From a virus: a DNA stretch of 20,575 bases. Positions 6,442-13,019 of this stretch are shown piece by piece. A program made the translations under genes and the position numbers. The DNA is taken from positions 1 to 20,575 of IMG/VR virus record IMGVR_UViG_3300030419_000256; one strand, given 5' to 3'. Every line of letters begins with the position of its first letter. Position 1 is the first letter of the stretch. Under the pieces are notes generated by a model, which had not been told where the DNA came from, searched no databases, and was given only the letters and a program-made list of their open reading frames with translations.

Positions 6442-8009
6442 TAATAATTAGATTTTTCTCTATCTGTTAATTTATGTTCTATTCTTTTGTAATGTAGTTG
6501 TGCTACCCTACAAACTTTTAATGTTTTGCCATCAATGTTTAGTGAGTGTCCAAATTCTACAGAACATTTCTCCTTTAATTTTTGTGCAATTCTTTCTTCA
6601 GGAATTTTCCAATTAGTCCCTAGATGCTCGATGAAAGACTCAAATCTAAAAAAATGGTGTGCTTCTTCTGTAAGACATGCACCACTGTTAATCTGACTTC
6701 GTTTCATAGCTTGTGGTCCATTAACACAATATTGATACAACTCTTCTTTTAATCTATCAGCTATCTGTGTTCCTGCAGGTGGTGTAATTTCTTGGCAGTT
6801 GTTTCTTAACAACGTTAGTTTAGATCTCCAATCCTTTGGTTTTAATGGTTCAAAATATATTCCTGTCTGTTCCCATACAAAATTTAAAACATCTTTTTGA
6901 TTAGTCATAAGTTTTGTATTAGGTATTGTAACTTCTACGTTATCATCGTTAGGCATGACAATGTTAAATCTATATTCAGGATCAGAGTATTTTATAATTG
7001 CAAAATCTTTTATGTCTGGAAATGTAGTTATACCATCTGACTTTATTCCAAACGGTTTAGAATAACACAGAGTACGCATACATTTAGATTGTATAGGTTC
7101 TTCATAACAAGTATGACCTGCTGTGTCTTTTTTCCATGCAGCTATTTTGCTGTCCAATTTTGATTTATCCCAAGGATCTTCTAAATAATTATAGTTTGCT
7201 TTTGCCACTTGATCTGGCCATTTGTCTTTGTATTTCTTTTTTGCAAAAACCATGTAGTTATACATAAAACGATCTCTGCCATCATTTAATTTCTTTTTAG
7301 AACACAATGCTAAACAAGGTGGTCCATCTTCAAATTCTGCATTTGTCCCTAATAATATATCTCTATATGTGCTAGCAACTAATTCACTTAATTTTTCTTT
7401 ATCTATTCTTGATTCGTTTGCATATTTAATAAATTGTTCTAAAGATAGTTTAGAATTATTCTTATCTACAGCATACCTAGTTGAGTCGCCATTATTGTAA
7501 TATGGTAAATTTATAAAATTACCTGGCTTAATATCTCCTTTGTCATCTTCCTTTAATTCTTTTTGTTTTGGAAAAACTTCTGTGTTAGATGGTAGTCCTA
7601 ATGGCAATAAAAAAGATTTAAATGCTTCTATTAAATCTATTGTTGGTATTGGTTCTTTTAGAAATAAATAACAATGTAAGCCTCCGCTTTTAGAAAGTAT
7701 TGGTATTAAGGGTAGTTTGTATTGTTGAAATAATGCTAAAAATTCTTCTATTTTAAATTGACCATAATCAGGTGGGTCAATATCTATACAACCAAATTGG
7801 ACTGTTTTGTTTAATCTACAAGGTTGTATTCCTATAGAAATTTTTCCCTCTATATGATTTTTATAATCTATTGCAGATACAGGTCTACCTGCCCACTCGT
7901 AATTAGGTTTTATTTTATTTTTATTAGAGTCTAGGGAAGTTTTAGACATGTCGGCAATACCAAAATCACCTTCATATCCAGTAAATAATTTTATAAATTC
8001 ATTAACCAT
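6441..8009 (-). CDS. Archaeo-eukaryotic (AEP/PrimPol-type) DNA primase
   Basis: The product is 522 aa from the ATG at 8007-8009; an in-frame TTG at 8021 is possible, but a GGGGA site lies 5 nt before the ATG. Residues about 1-190 match the AEP catalytic core: CIDIDPPD with metal ligands D76 and D78, then SKSGGLHCY with H112, then EVFPKQ (144-149) and GNFINLPYYN. Residues about 230-325 form a helical primase C-terminal region with GPPC (C232), GRDRFMYN and three further cysteines (C301, C310, C315) that could hold a metal or Fe-S centre. Residues 326-522 are not recognised; no helicase motifs occur there. It should make primers, possibly also short DNA, for the family A polymerase encoded downstream. 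It ends in KSNY, as does the preceding gene product. Confidence 0.9.
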   Translation of the reverse strand: MVNEFIKLFTGYEGDFGIADMSKTSLDSNKNKIKPNYEWAGRPVSAIDYKNHIEGKISIGIQPCRLNKTVQFGCIDIDPPDYGQFKIEEFLALFQQYKLPLIPILSKSGGLHCYLFLKEPIPTIDLIEAFKSFLLPLGLPSNTEVFPKQKELKEDDKGDIKPGNFINLPYYNNGDSTRYAVDKNNSKLSLEQFIKYANESRIDKEKLSELVASTYRDILLGTNAEFEDGPPCLALCSKKKLNDGRDRFMYNYMVFAKKKYKDKWPDQVAKANYNYLEDPWDKSKLDSKIAAWKKDTAGHTCYEEPIQSKCMRTLCYSKPFGIKSDGITTFPDIKDFAIIKYSDPEYRFNIVMPNDDNVEVTIPNTKLMTNQKDVLNFVWEQTGIYFEPLKPKDWRSKLTLLRNNCQEITPPAGTQIADRLKEELYQYCVNGPQAMKRSQINSGACLTEEAHHFFRFESFIEHLGTNWKIPEERIAQKLKEKCSVEFGHSLNIDGKTLKVCRVAQLHYKRIEHKLTDREKSNY

Positions 8010-8027
8010 AACGATCCCCAATTATTA

Positions 8028-8058
8028 TGGGCGGCTTCAGTCTCCCTATGACCGCCCA
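8028..8058 (-). promoter_or_regulatory. GC-rich hairpin in the leader of the primase gene
   Basis: On the minus strand TGGGCGG and CCGCCCA form a perfect 7-bp, mostly G-C stem around a 17-nt loop that contains AGGGAG. It is a striking GC island in an AT-rich genome and lies 18 nt before the primase ATG. No U-run follows, so an intrinsic terminator is unlikely. The last four bases of the stem (CCCA) could instead pair with TGGG of the primase ribosome-binding site. Confidence 0.6.
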
Positions 8059-8060
8059 CA

Positions 8061-8076
8061 TTTCTCTCACGAGAAA
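8061..8076 (-). promoter_or_regulatory. GNRA-tetraloop hairpin right after the 256-aa gene
   Basis: On the minus strand the 6-bp stem TTTCTC / GAGAAA closes a GTGA loop, which is a GNRA-class tetraloop in RNA. It begins with the base after the TAG stop of the 256-aa gene, and the GC-rich hairpin follows two bases later. It may shape mRNA stability or processing at this internal operon junction. Confidence 0.55.
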
Positions 8077-8847
8077 CTAATAATTTGATTTATCTTCCCC
8101 TGAAACTGTGGCAGCATTTTGCTGCAAGTTCTTTAAAGAGTTGTGAAAATCACGGGCCATTTGGTAAAGTCCAGCGTTGTCAACTTTTCTTACCATGTCT
8201 ATGTTATAACCATGCCAATTAAAATTGCTTCCTGCATTTTCAACAGATCTTAATCTGTATACTCTTGAAAACATAGGTGCTGGTACAGCTTTGCCAGTTT
8301 TAGGATCTGTCTCAAATTGATCTTCCATTTGAGAGTTCCATCCTCTACTAACTTTTAACTGAGTAGACTTCATTGTCATTAAAGCTTTCTCAGGTCTGTC
8401 TCCGTTAATGATAACAAAATGATTTGCTGTCTTGATAATCTCATTACCATTCTTCAACACATCTTTGTTGCTACCTTTATTTTGAGTAGTTTCTGCCATA
8501 ATGCTTGCCCCCCTATCAGGATGAACAGGTCGACCTTCACTTCTTTCAAAAGGTGCCCACTCAGGGTAAGTCATTTTGTAGAACACAGGAATAACTTCTA
8601 TTCCTTTCTCTCCATCATACAGTTTTTTTGTAACTGTATTATAAAACATACCAGCTTCTGCCCCTTCGACATACTTAGCATGTTTTTTCTTCGTTTCATC
8701 TGACATACTTTGCAGTAATTTCAGAAAAGGTAAAGCAAGATCACTTTTTTCAATGTTTTCAAGACCCATTCCTGAATCTGCAACAAAGTCTAAAGTTGCT
8801 AATGCACCACCTTGTTTTTTTGCGACGTCTCTTGTTTCTTCGCTCAT
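8077..8847 (-). CDS. Conserved phage replication-region protein, possible ssDNA-binding protein
   Basis: The 256-aa product belongs to a phage protein type I recognise by ALPFLKLLQSMSDE (38-51), AGMFYNTVTKKLYDG (65-79), GIEVIPVFYKMTYPEWAPF (82-100) and a later IKTANHFVII strand (138-147). Such proteins sit beside replication genes in many podoviruses and are mostly unannotated. By position, size and abundance-type expression signals it could be the ssDNA-binding protein, though no OB-fold signature can be proved by eye. The C-terminus is GEDKSNY: mildly acidic with an aromatic end, reminiscent of SSB tails, and its last four residues match those of the primase. A GGAGC site precedes the ATG and the upstream stop is 1 nt away. 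Two hairpins follow the stop. Confidence 0.8.
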   Translation of the reverse strand: MSEETRDVAKKQGGALATLDFVADSGMGLENIEKSDLALPFLKLLQSMSDETKKKHAKYVEGAEAGMFYNTVTKKLYDGEKGIEVIPVFYKMTYPEWAPFERSEGRPVHPDRGASIMAETTQNKGSNKDVLKNGNEIIKTANHFVIINGDRPEKALMTMKSTQLKVSRGWNSQMEDQFETDPKTGKAVPAPMFSRVYRLRSVENAGSNFNWHGYNIDMVRKVDNAGLYQMARDFHNSLKNLQQNAATVSGEDKSNY

Positions 8848-8848
8848 G

Positions 8849-9412
8849 TTATTTGCTCCTTGTTATTTTTGTTTTGTTTCCCTTAAACAGATTAAAATGT
8901 TCAGATGGCAATTCTTGATTATTCTCAGAACGTTCTCTGAACAATGCTTTAAGGGTCATAGGTTCGACTTTCAACTTTTGTGTTGGTTCGAACCCATTCC
9001 CTTTTGCAAGGTTTGCGTATTCGCTCGCCTTGTTGTCTTCGCCACGACCAAAGGAAACGGTAATCTCATTTTTGATAAGATCACCCAGGCCATTCTCTCG
9101 AAGCCAGTTGTATGCGCCTTCTCTTTTGTTAAGAGGAATAGTTGCGCTATAAATTTCTTTTACTTCTATTGCAGATCCATCAGCTAGTTTCATTGTTTTC
9201 ATTTTCAATGCTTCCATTATTTCAGGTATAGCTATGTTAGATATTTTATCTGCTTTTTCTTTTTTTAATTTTAATCTCTCTTCATCTAGTTTAATTTCGT
9301 CTTCTAGTTTTTGAAGTTCAACAACCAAACTAGATAGGTTGTTTACACCAGTAAGATTTTCTACATCTTGTGGTGCATCTTCAATAAACATTTTTTGTAG
9401 GTCTTCACTCAT
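8849..9412 (-). CDS. Conserved phage protein with N-terminal coiled coil
   Basis: The 187-aa product has a Lys/Glu heptad region (about 28-58) predicted to be a coiled coil, followed by a globular part with IPEIMEALKMKTMKLADGS (62-80), VKEIYSATIP (84-93), NKREGAYNWLRENG (95-108), VSFGRGED (119-126) and PMTLKALFRERSE (151-163). I recall this C-terminal pattern from many phages as a protein of unknown function near single-strand-binding and recombination genes. The position between the operon's first gene and the candidate ssDNA-binding protein suggests an early DNA-metabolism role. The start overlaps the previous gene by 8 nt (ATGAGTGA). Confidence 0.83.
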   Translation of the reverse strand: MSEDLQKMFIEDAPQDVENLTGVNNLSSLVVELQKLEDEIKLDEERLKLKKEKADKISNIAIPEIMEALKMKTMKLADGSAIEVKEIYSATIPLNKREGAYNWLRENGLGDLIKNEITVSFGRGEDNKASEYANLAKGNGFEPTQKLKVEPMTLKALFRERSENNQELPSEHFNLFKGNKTKITRSK

Positions 9413-9794
9413 TTATATTTCCTTTCTCGTATAAGTTTATATGTATTGGATAGTATCTTCTTTCTTGTTTGTCCCACTTTAATACATTGTATTTACCATT
9501 TGTAATATCTGATGCGATAGAACATGCAACACCTATTATAGCAGGATCACCAGTAAGTAACAAATAATCATTAGGTCTATAATTTTTTAAACCTTGTCTA
9601 AGTTTCATTATTAATGGACCAGGTGAAAAAATTATTTGAGATAACTCCGGTAATAAAAATTTGAACGAACCATATTGTGATGCGCCCATAATATTTATTT
9701 TTGGTCTACCCTCTCGTGTGCCTGCAATCTCTTGTATGACATAAACAGTAGACGGAGTTTCTTTAATGCTTTTATAATTTATACTTTCTGACAT
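9405..9794 (-). CDS. First gene of replication operon, conserved phage protein
   Basis: The product is 129 aa from the ATG at 9792-9794. Conserved-looking segments are YVIQEIAGTREGRPKINIMGA (18-38), FLLPELSQIIFSPGPL (46-61), NDYLLLTGDPAIIGVACSIASD (75-96) and LKWDKQERRYYPI (105-117). I know the type from marine and other podovirus genomes, where it has no assigned function; there are no membrane helices or enzyme motifs I can name. An in-frame TTG three codons upstream is possible, but the ATG fits better: the -10 box of a strong promoter ends 7 nt before it, so the mRNA should start at or next to the A of the ATG. No Shine-Dalgarno is present, which agrees with a leaderless message. Confidence 0.85.
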   Translation of the reverse strand: MSESINYKSIKETPSTVYVIQEIAGTREGRPKINIMGASQYGSFKFLLPELSQIIFSPGPLIMKLRQGLKNYRPNDYLLLTGDPAIIGVACSIASDITNGKYNVLKWDKQERRYYPIHINLYEKGNINE

Positions 9795-9830
9795 TGACAG
9801 CAATATAAACTTTGTGTTATATAAGTCAAT
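9794..9830 (+). promoter_or_regulatory. Sigma70-like promoter of the plus-strand helicase gene
   Basis: A perfect TTGACA -35 box (9794-9799) is followed after 18 nt by TATATA (9818-9823) as a -10 box. The expected start is near 9830, giving an A/G-rich leader of about 20 nt before the ATG at 9850 with only a weak AAGAA as ribosome site. Its -35 box overlaps the start codon and start site of the opposing operon. Confidence 0.62.
9795..9829 (-). promoter_or_regulatory. Sigma70-like promoter of the replication operon
   Basis: On the minus strand the -35 box TTGACT (9829-9824) and the -10 box TATATT (9807-9802) are separated by 16 nt, each matching the bacterial consensus at five of six positions. 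The expected transcript start falls around 9795-9794, the first base of the downstream ATG. It overlaps head-on with the promoter of the plus-strand helicase gene. Confidence 0.72.
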
Positions 9831-9849
9831 AGAAAGTTAAGAAATAAAA

Positions 9850-11283
9850 ATGAACTACAAGTTTAAAACTAAACCATACGCACATCAGTTGAAAGCGTTA
9901 AAAATGTCTTGGGATAAAGAAGTGTTTGCGCTTTTTATGGAGATGGGAACAGGTAAATCAAAAGTGTTGATAGACAACGTATCTATGCTTTATGATAAAG
10001 GTAAAATAAATGGTGTCGTAATTGTGGCACCAAAAGGTGTGTATAAAAATTGGCATGAATCAGAAATACCAACACATATGGCAGATCATGTCGAACATGT
10101 GTCCGTTTTGTGGCAGTCTAATATTAATAAAAAACAAGAAAAAGAATTATCTAAACTGTTCAAAACAGGTCACGAACTACACGTCTTGATTGTAAATGTA
10201 GAAGCTTTGTCTACTAAAAAAGGTGTTGATTTTGTGACTAAATTTATTAGTTGTCATGAAACTCTAATGGCCATTGATGAATCAACCACTATAAAAAACC
10301 CAGAAGCCAAAAGAACTAAAAATATTTGTAAATTAGGTAGACTTACAAAATACAGAAGAATACTTACAGGTTCACCTGTAACTAAATCTCCATTAGATTT
10401 ATACAAACAATGTGAGTTTTTAGATCCTTGGTTATTAGGTCATCAATCTTATTATGGTTTTAGAACACGGTATGCAATTATGAAGACTGCAAACTTTGGA
10501 GGTAGATCAGTTCAAATAGTTGTAGGTTATAGAAATATACCAGAGCTATCTAATAAACTTACAGGATTTTCTTATCGTGTTTTAAAAGATGATTGTTTAG
10601 ATTTACCTGCTAAAACGTACACAAAAAGAATAATACAACTAACAGACGAACAACAAAAACTATACAATCAAATGAAAAAAAGTGCGTTAGCTATTATGAA
10701 TAGTAAACTAAGTACAACTGCAACAGCTATGACACAACTTATGCGACTACAACAAATAACCTGTGGTCATTTTAAATCTGATGATGGTGTTGTGCAGGAG
10801 ATAAAAAATAATCGTATAACAGAACTTATGGACACGTTGGAGGAGATACAAGGTAAAGTAGTAATATGGGCACATTGGAGGAACGATATAGAAACAATAG
10901 TGAAACATGTTAAAAAAGAGTATGGGGATAACTCTTATGTAACTTATTTTGGTGACACATCTACTGAAGATAGACAAAAAGCAATTAAAAAGATACAAGA
11001 TCCTAAAAGTCCTGTTAGATTTATTATAGGAACACCACAAACAGGTGGATATGGTATTACACTTACAGGCGCTTCTACTATGATATATTATTCTAACGGT
11101 TATGATCTTGAAAAAAGAATGCAATCAGAGGCCAGAATAGATCGTATAGGTCAAACAATGCCTATGACATATATAGACATTATGTGTGAAAAAACTGTTG
11201 ATGAAAAAATAGTAAAAGCTTTACGTAAAAAAGTAAACATAGCTACTCAAGTTATGGGTGAAGAATTAAAAGCTTGGATATGA
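9850..11283 (+). CDS. SNF2-like SF2 helicase/ATPase
   Basis: The 477-aa protein has the SNF2-branch superfamily 2 motif order: Q-like YAHQLKAL (10-17), Walker A MEMGTGKS (30-37), Ia VIVAPKGVYKNW (57-68), II IDESTTIKNP (142-151), III LTGSPV (172-177), IV KVVIWAHW (336-343), V TGGYGITLTGAS (398-409) and VI QSEARIDRIGQ (425-435). DEST in motif II replaces the more common DEAH/DEAQ. Such enzymes translocate on double-stranded DNA and remodel DNA-protein complexes; phage members are common but poorly studied. It and its small partner are the only plus-strand genes here, under their own promoter. Roles in fork restart, recombination or displacement of host proteins are all possible. Confidence 0.94.
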   Translation: MNYKFKTKPYAHQLKALKMSWDKEVFALFMEMGTGKSKVLIDNVSMLYDKGKINGVVIVAPKGVYKNWHESEIPTHMADHVEHVSVLWQSNINKKQEKELSKLFKTGHELHVLIVNVEALSTKKGVDFVTKFISCHETLMAIDESTTIKNPEAKRTKNICKLGRLTKYRRILTGSPVTKSPLDLYKQCEFLDPWLLGHQSYYGFRTRYAIMKTANFGGRSVQIVVGYRNIPELSNKLTGFSYRVLKDDCLDLPAKTYTKRIIQLTDEQQKLYNQMKKSALAIMNSKLSTTATAMTQLMRLQQITCGHFKSDDGVVQEIKNNRITELMDTLEEIQGKVVIWAHWRNDIETIVKHVKKEYGDNSYVTYFGDTSTEDRQKAIKKIQDPKSPVRFIIGTPQTGGYGITLTGASTMIYYSNGYDLEKRMQSEARIDRIGQTMPMTYIDIMCEKTVDEKIVKALRKKVNIATQVMGEELKAWI

Positions 11284-11483
11284 AACCACCTTTTCATTAT
11301 CGTATGGCTATATTGTTATGTGTAGGAGCTTTTTCCCCAATATTAATTCATTACTATGTAATGTATCGTTTTGATGTTAGCATACAAAGAGCAGCGGAAA
11401 TTACGTTTATATTATGTATACCTATCGCTGCTTGGTTAGCTGGCAAAATTAATGAACGCTGGCACGACGATAGAGAAGATTAG
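11280..11483 (+). CDS. Small protein with two membrane helices
   Basis: The product is 67 aa from the ATG at 11280, which overlaps the helicase stop (ATGA). Two hydrophobic segments (about 9-29 and 38-56) flank a short loop with Arg30, Asp32 and Arg37; the C-terminus is charged (KINERWHDDRED), so it is likely an inner-membrane hairpin with both ends in the cytoplasm. Size and topology would suit a class II holin, but small membrane proteins have many uses and there is no endolysin gene nearby. Its stop codon overlaps the stop of the opposing 69-aa membrane protein gene (shared bases 11480-11483). Confidence 0.75.
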   Translation: MKPPFHYRMAILLCVGAFSPILIHYYVMYRFDVSIQRAAEITFILCIPIAAWLAGKINERWHDDRED

Positions 11484-11689
11484 TTTATAAATAAATTAAA
11501 TAAACCCACAAGCGTAAGAATGGTTGTAAATGCACCACCAACAATCCAATAAATTACAGTGTCTGTTTTCTTTTCTAACTTTCCTATGTCTGCGTGTAGA
11601 TGATCTATTTGTTTTTTAAACCCTGTTACATATCCGTACAGAGATACTAAATGTTCGCCAGTTGTTTTTGGTGGTTTACCGTTTGGCAT
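11480..11689 (-). CDS. Coiled-coil single-helix membrane protein, XhlA-like layout
   Basis: The 69-aa product starts MPNGKPPKTTGEHLVSLYGY; residues about 20-43 form an amphipathic helix or short coiled coil and residues 45-68 a single membrane helix, ending LFNLFIN. Soluble helix followed by a C-terminal membrane anchor is the layout of XhlA-type phage hemolysin/holin-accessory proteins, and similar small proteins are frequent in marine phage contigs as I recall. It could act in lysis or anchor a virion protein at the membrane. Its start lies 14 nt inside the end of the 447-aa gene in a different frame, and it closes the virion operon. Confidence 0.78.
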   Translation of the reverse strand: MPNGKPPKTTGEHLVSLYGYVTGFKKQIDHLHADIGKLEKKTDTVIYWIVGGAFTTILTLVGLFNLFIN

Positions 11690-13019
11690 TTTTTTCTACA
11701 AAGCCCCCTTCTTTAAATGGTGAAGGTCCACTATAACCAGGATCATCTCCTGCAGTTGAAGACGAACCACCTCCGCCTCCGCCTCCACTATCACCATTAC
11801 CACTATCATAATATACTGGTGCTGGTGCTGGTGCCGGAGCTGGTGCTGGTTCGGGTTCATCAAATATTGATTCCGTGGCTAAACCTGCTTCTACGTCTGC
11901 TTCATTAACAGCATCTGCAAATCCTGCATCAGATGTTGTTTCTCCTTCGTCTCCATAAATTTGTTCTGCTGGAGTTTGTAAATTTGTTCCAACTGTTAAT
12001 GCAACTTCATCCATAATATTTTGATCAGGATCTAAAGATGCTTGTTCTTGTTGTAAATTTAATGCTATATCTTCCGCAGTGCTAGTTGGTGTTATGGCAC
12101 CTGTTGCTTGAAGAAGTTTATCGGCAGCAACATCAGCAGCAGCATCAGTGATAATAGCTCCTCCAATTTGTTTAGCTATTTCATTTATGACCTCGCTAGT
12201 TCCTCCAGTTAACGCAGCTAAACCTATTCTACCAGCTTGAACAGCGTTAATAACATCTTGTCTTGAAACACCGCTTATGGCATTGATTGCTTTATCTACA
12301 ATACCTGTATCTTCAATTTGTTCTTGTGTTAAAGCTTCTGCTCTTTGTTCTGGTGTTGTAGCTTCAAACTCATAATCAAAAACATTAGGGCTTATACCTG
12401 TTGGTTGAACACCAGCTGCCTCTGATTCGTAGTCAAATACATTAGGACTTATGCCTGTAGGTTGAACACCTGCTGCTTCTGATTCATAGTCAAAAACATT
12501 AGGATCAAGGCCCGTCGGCTGAACACCAGCTGCTTCTGCTTCATAATCAAAAACGTTAGGAGTGATTGTTGCAACTCCAGTTGGAGTTAAACCTTGTTCT
12601 ATTAATTCATCTGTTGTTAATAAGTCCCCTGTCGCTTGATCCTGGACTCCTGTATCTACCGCAGGTGTTACAACAGCGCCTGCTTCTACCGCAGGTGTTT
12701 CTGTTACAGGTTGTTGTGATGGCATGCCACCATAATAATAATTAAATAAATCATTGACACTTGTAACTGATGTACGATCAACAAAGGCACCGGGCTCTAT
12801 TTCTTGTATATCAGCTAACTGAGAACCTTGAGCTAATAAAGGTTCTGCACTTGTGGCTATACCAGACAAACCTCTACCTTGTGTAGGATTAATTATAAAA
12901 TCAGTTTGTAATATATCTTCGTCTCCCATTAAATTACTTGTTTGCGCTCTTGTTGGATCATATACTGAGCCCACAGGATCTCCTGGTTGAACAGGTCTGT
13001 CTAAATAAATAATTGCCAT
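11676..13019 (-). CDS. Repeat-bearing putative virion protein
   Basis: The 447-aa product has no family I can name. Residues 154-219 contain three and a half copies of a 19-residue unit (PNVFDYESEAAGVQPTGIS). Around 240-310 there is an Ala/Ile-rich, weakly hydrophobic helix region; 386-402 is an acidic then Pro-Ala run, followed by a Gly/Ser-rich linker (409-421) and the end FKEGGFVEKNAKR. The low-complexity linkers and acidic repeats suggest an extended structural protein. It is coupled by TAATG to the 1299-aa gene, with GAGGAG before the start, so the two are probably used in similar amounts as internal virion or ejection components. That role is inference from operon position. Confidence 0.82.
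   Translation of the reverse strand: MAIIYLDRPVQPGDPVGSVYDPTRAQTSNLMGDEDILQTDFIINPTQGRGLSGIATSAEPLLAQGSQLADIQEIEPGAFVDRTSVTSVNDLFNYYYGGMPSQQPVTETPAVEAGAVVTPAVDTGVQDQATGDLLTTDELIEQGLTPTGVATITPNVFDYEAEAAGVQPTGLDPNVFDYESEAAGVQPTGISPNVFDYESEAAGVQPTGISPNVFDYEFEATTPEQRAEALTQEQIEDTGIVDKAINAISGVSRQDVINAVQAGRIGLAALTGGTSEVINEIAKQIGGAIITDAAADVAADKLLQATGAITPTSTAEDIALNLQQEQASLDPDQNIMDEVALTVGTNLQTPAEQIYGDEGETTSDAGFADAVNEADVEAGLATESIFDEPEPAPAPAPAPAPVYYDSGNGDSGGGGGGGSSSTAGDDPGYSGPSPFKEGGFVEKNAKR
12363..12560 (-). repeat. 57-nt coding tandem repeat, about 3.5 copies
   Basis: Units encode residues 154-172, 173-191, 192-210 and 211-219 of the 447-aa protein. The amino acid repeats are almost identical, whereas the DNA copies differ at many third codon positions (for example the GVQPTG codons). 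Confidence 0.85.

Noticed and set aside
8010-8021. TTG start extending the primase by four residues
   Set aside because: It would place the start inside the GGGGA ribosome site used for the ATG at 8007-8009.
8015-8045. CATAAT as a -10 box for a primase promoter
   Set aside because: No acceptable -35 box lies 16-18 nt upstream, and the bases belong to the hairpin region.
10747-11124. 125-codon minus-strand frame inside the SNF2-like helicase
   Set aside because: It lies antisense to helicase motifs IV-VI and encodes a Tyr/Phe/Cys-rich implausible protein.
11484-11530. Bidirectional terminator at the convergent gene ends
   Set aside because: No inverted repeat with a T-run is present in or near the overlap.
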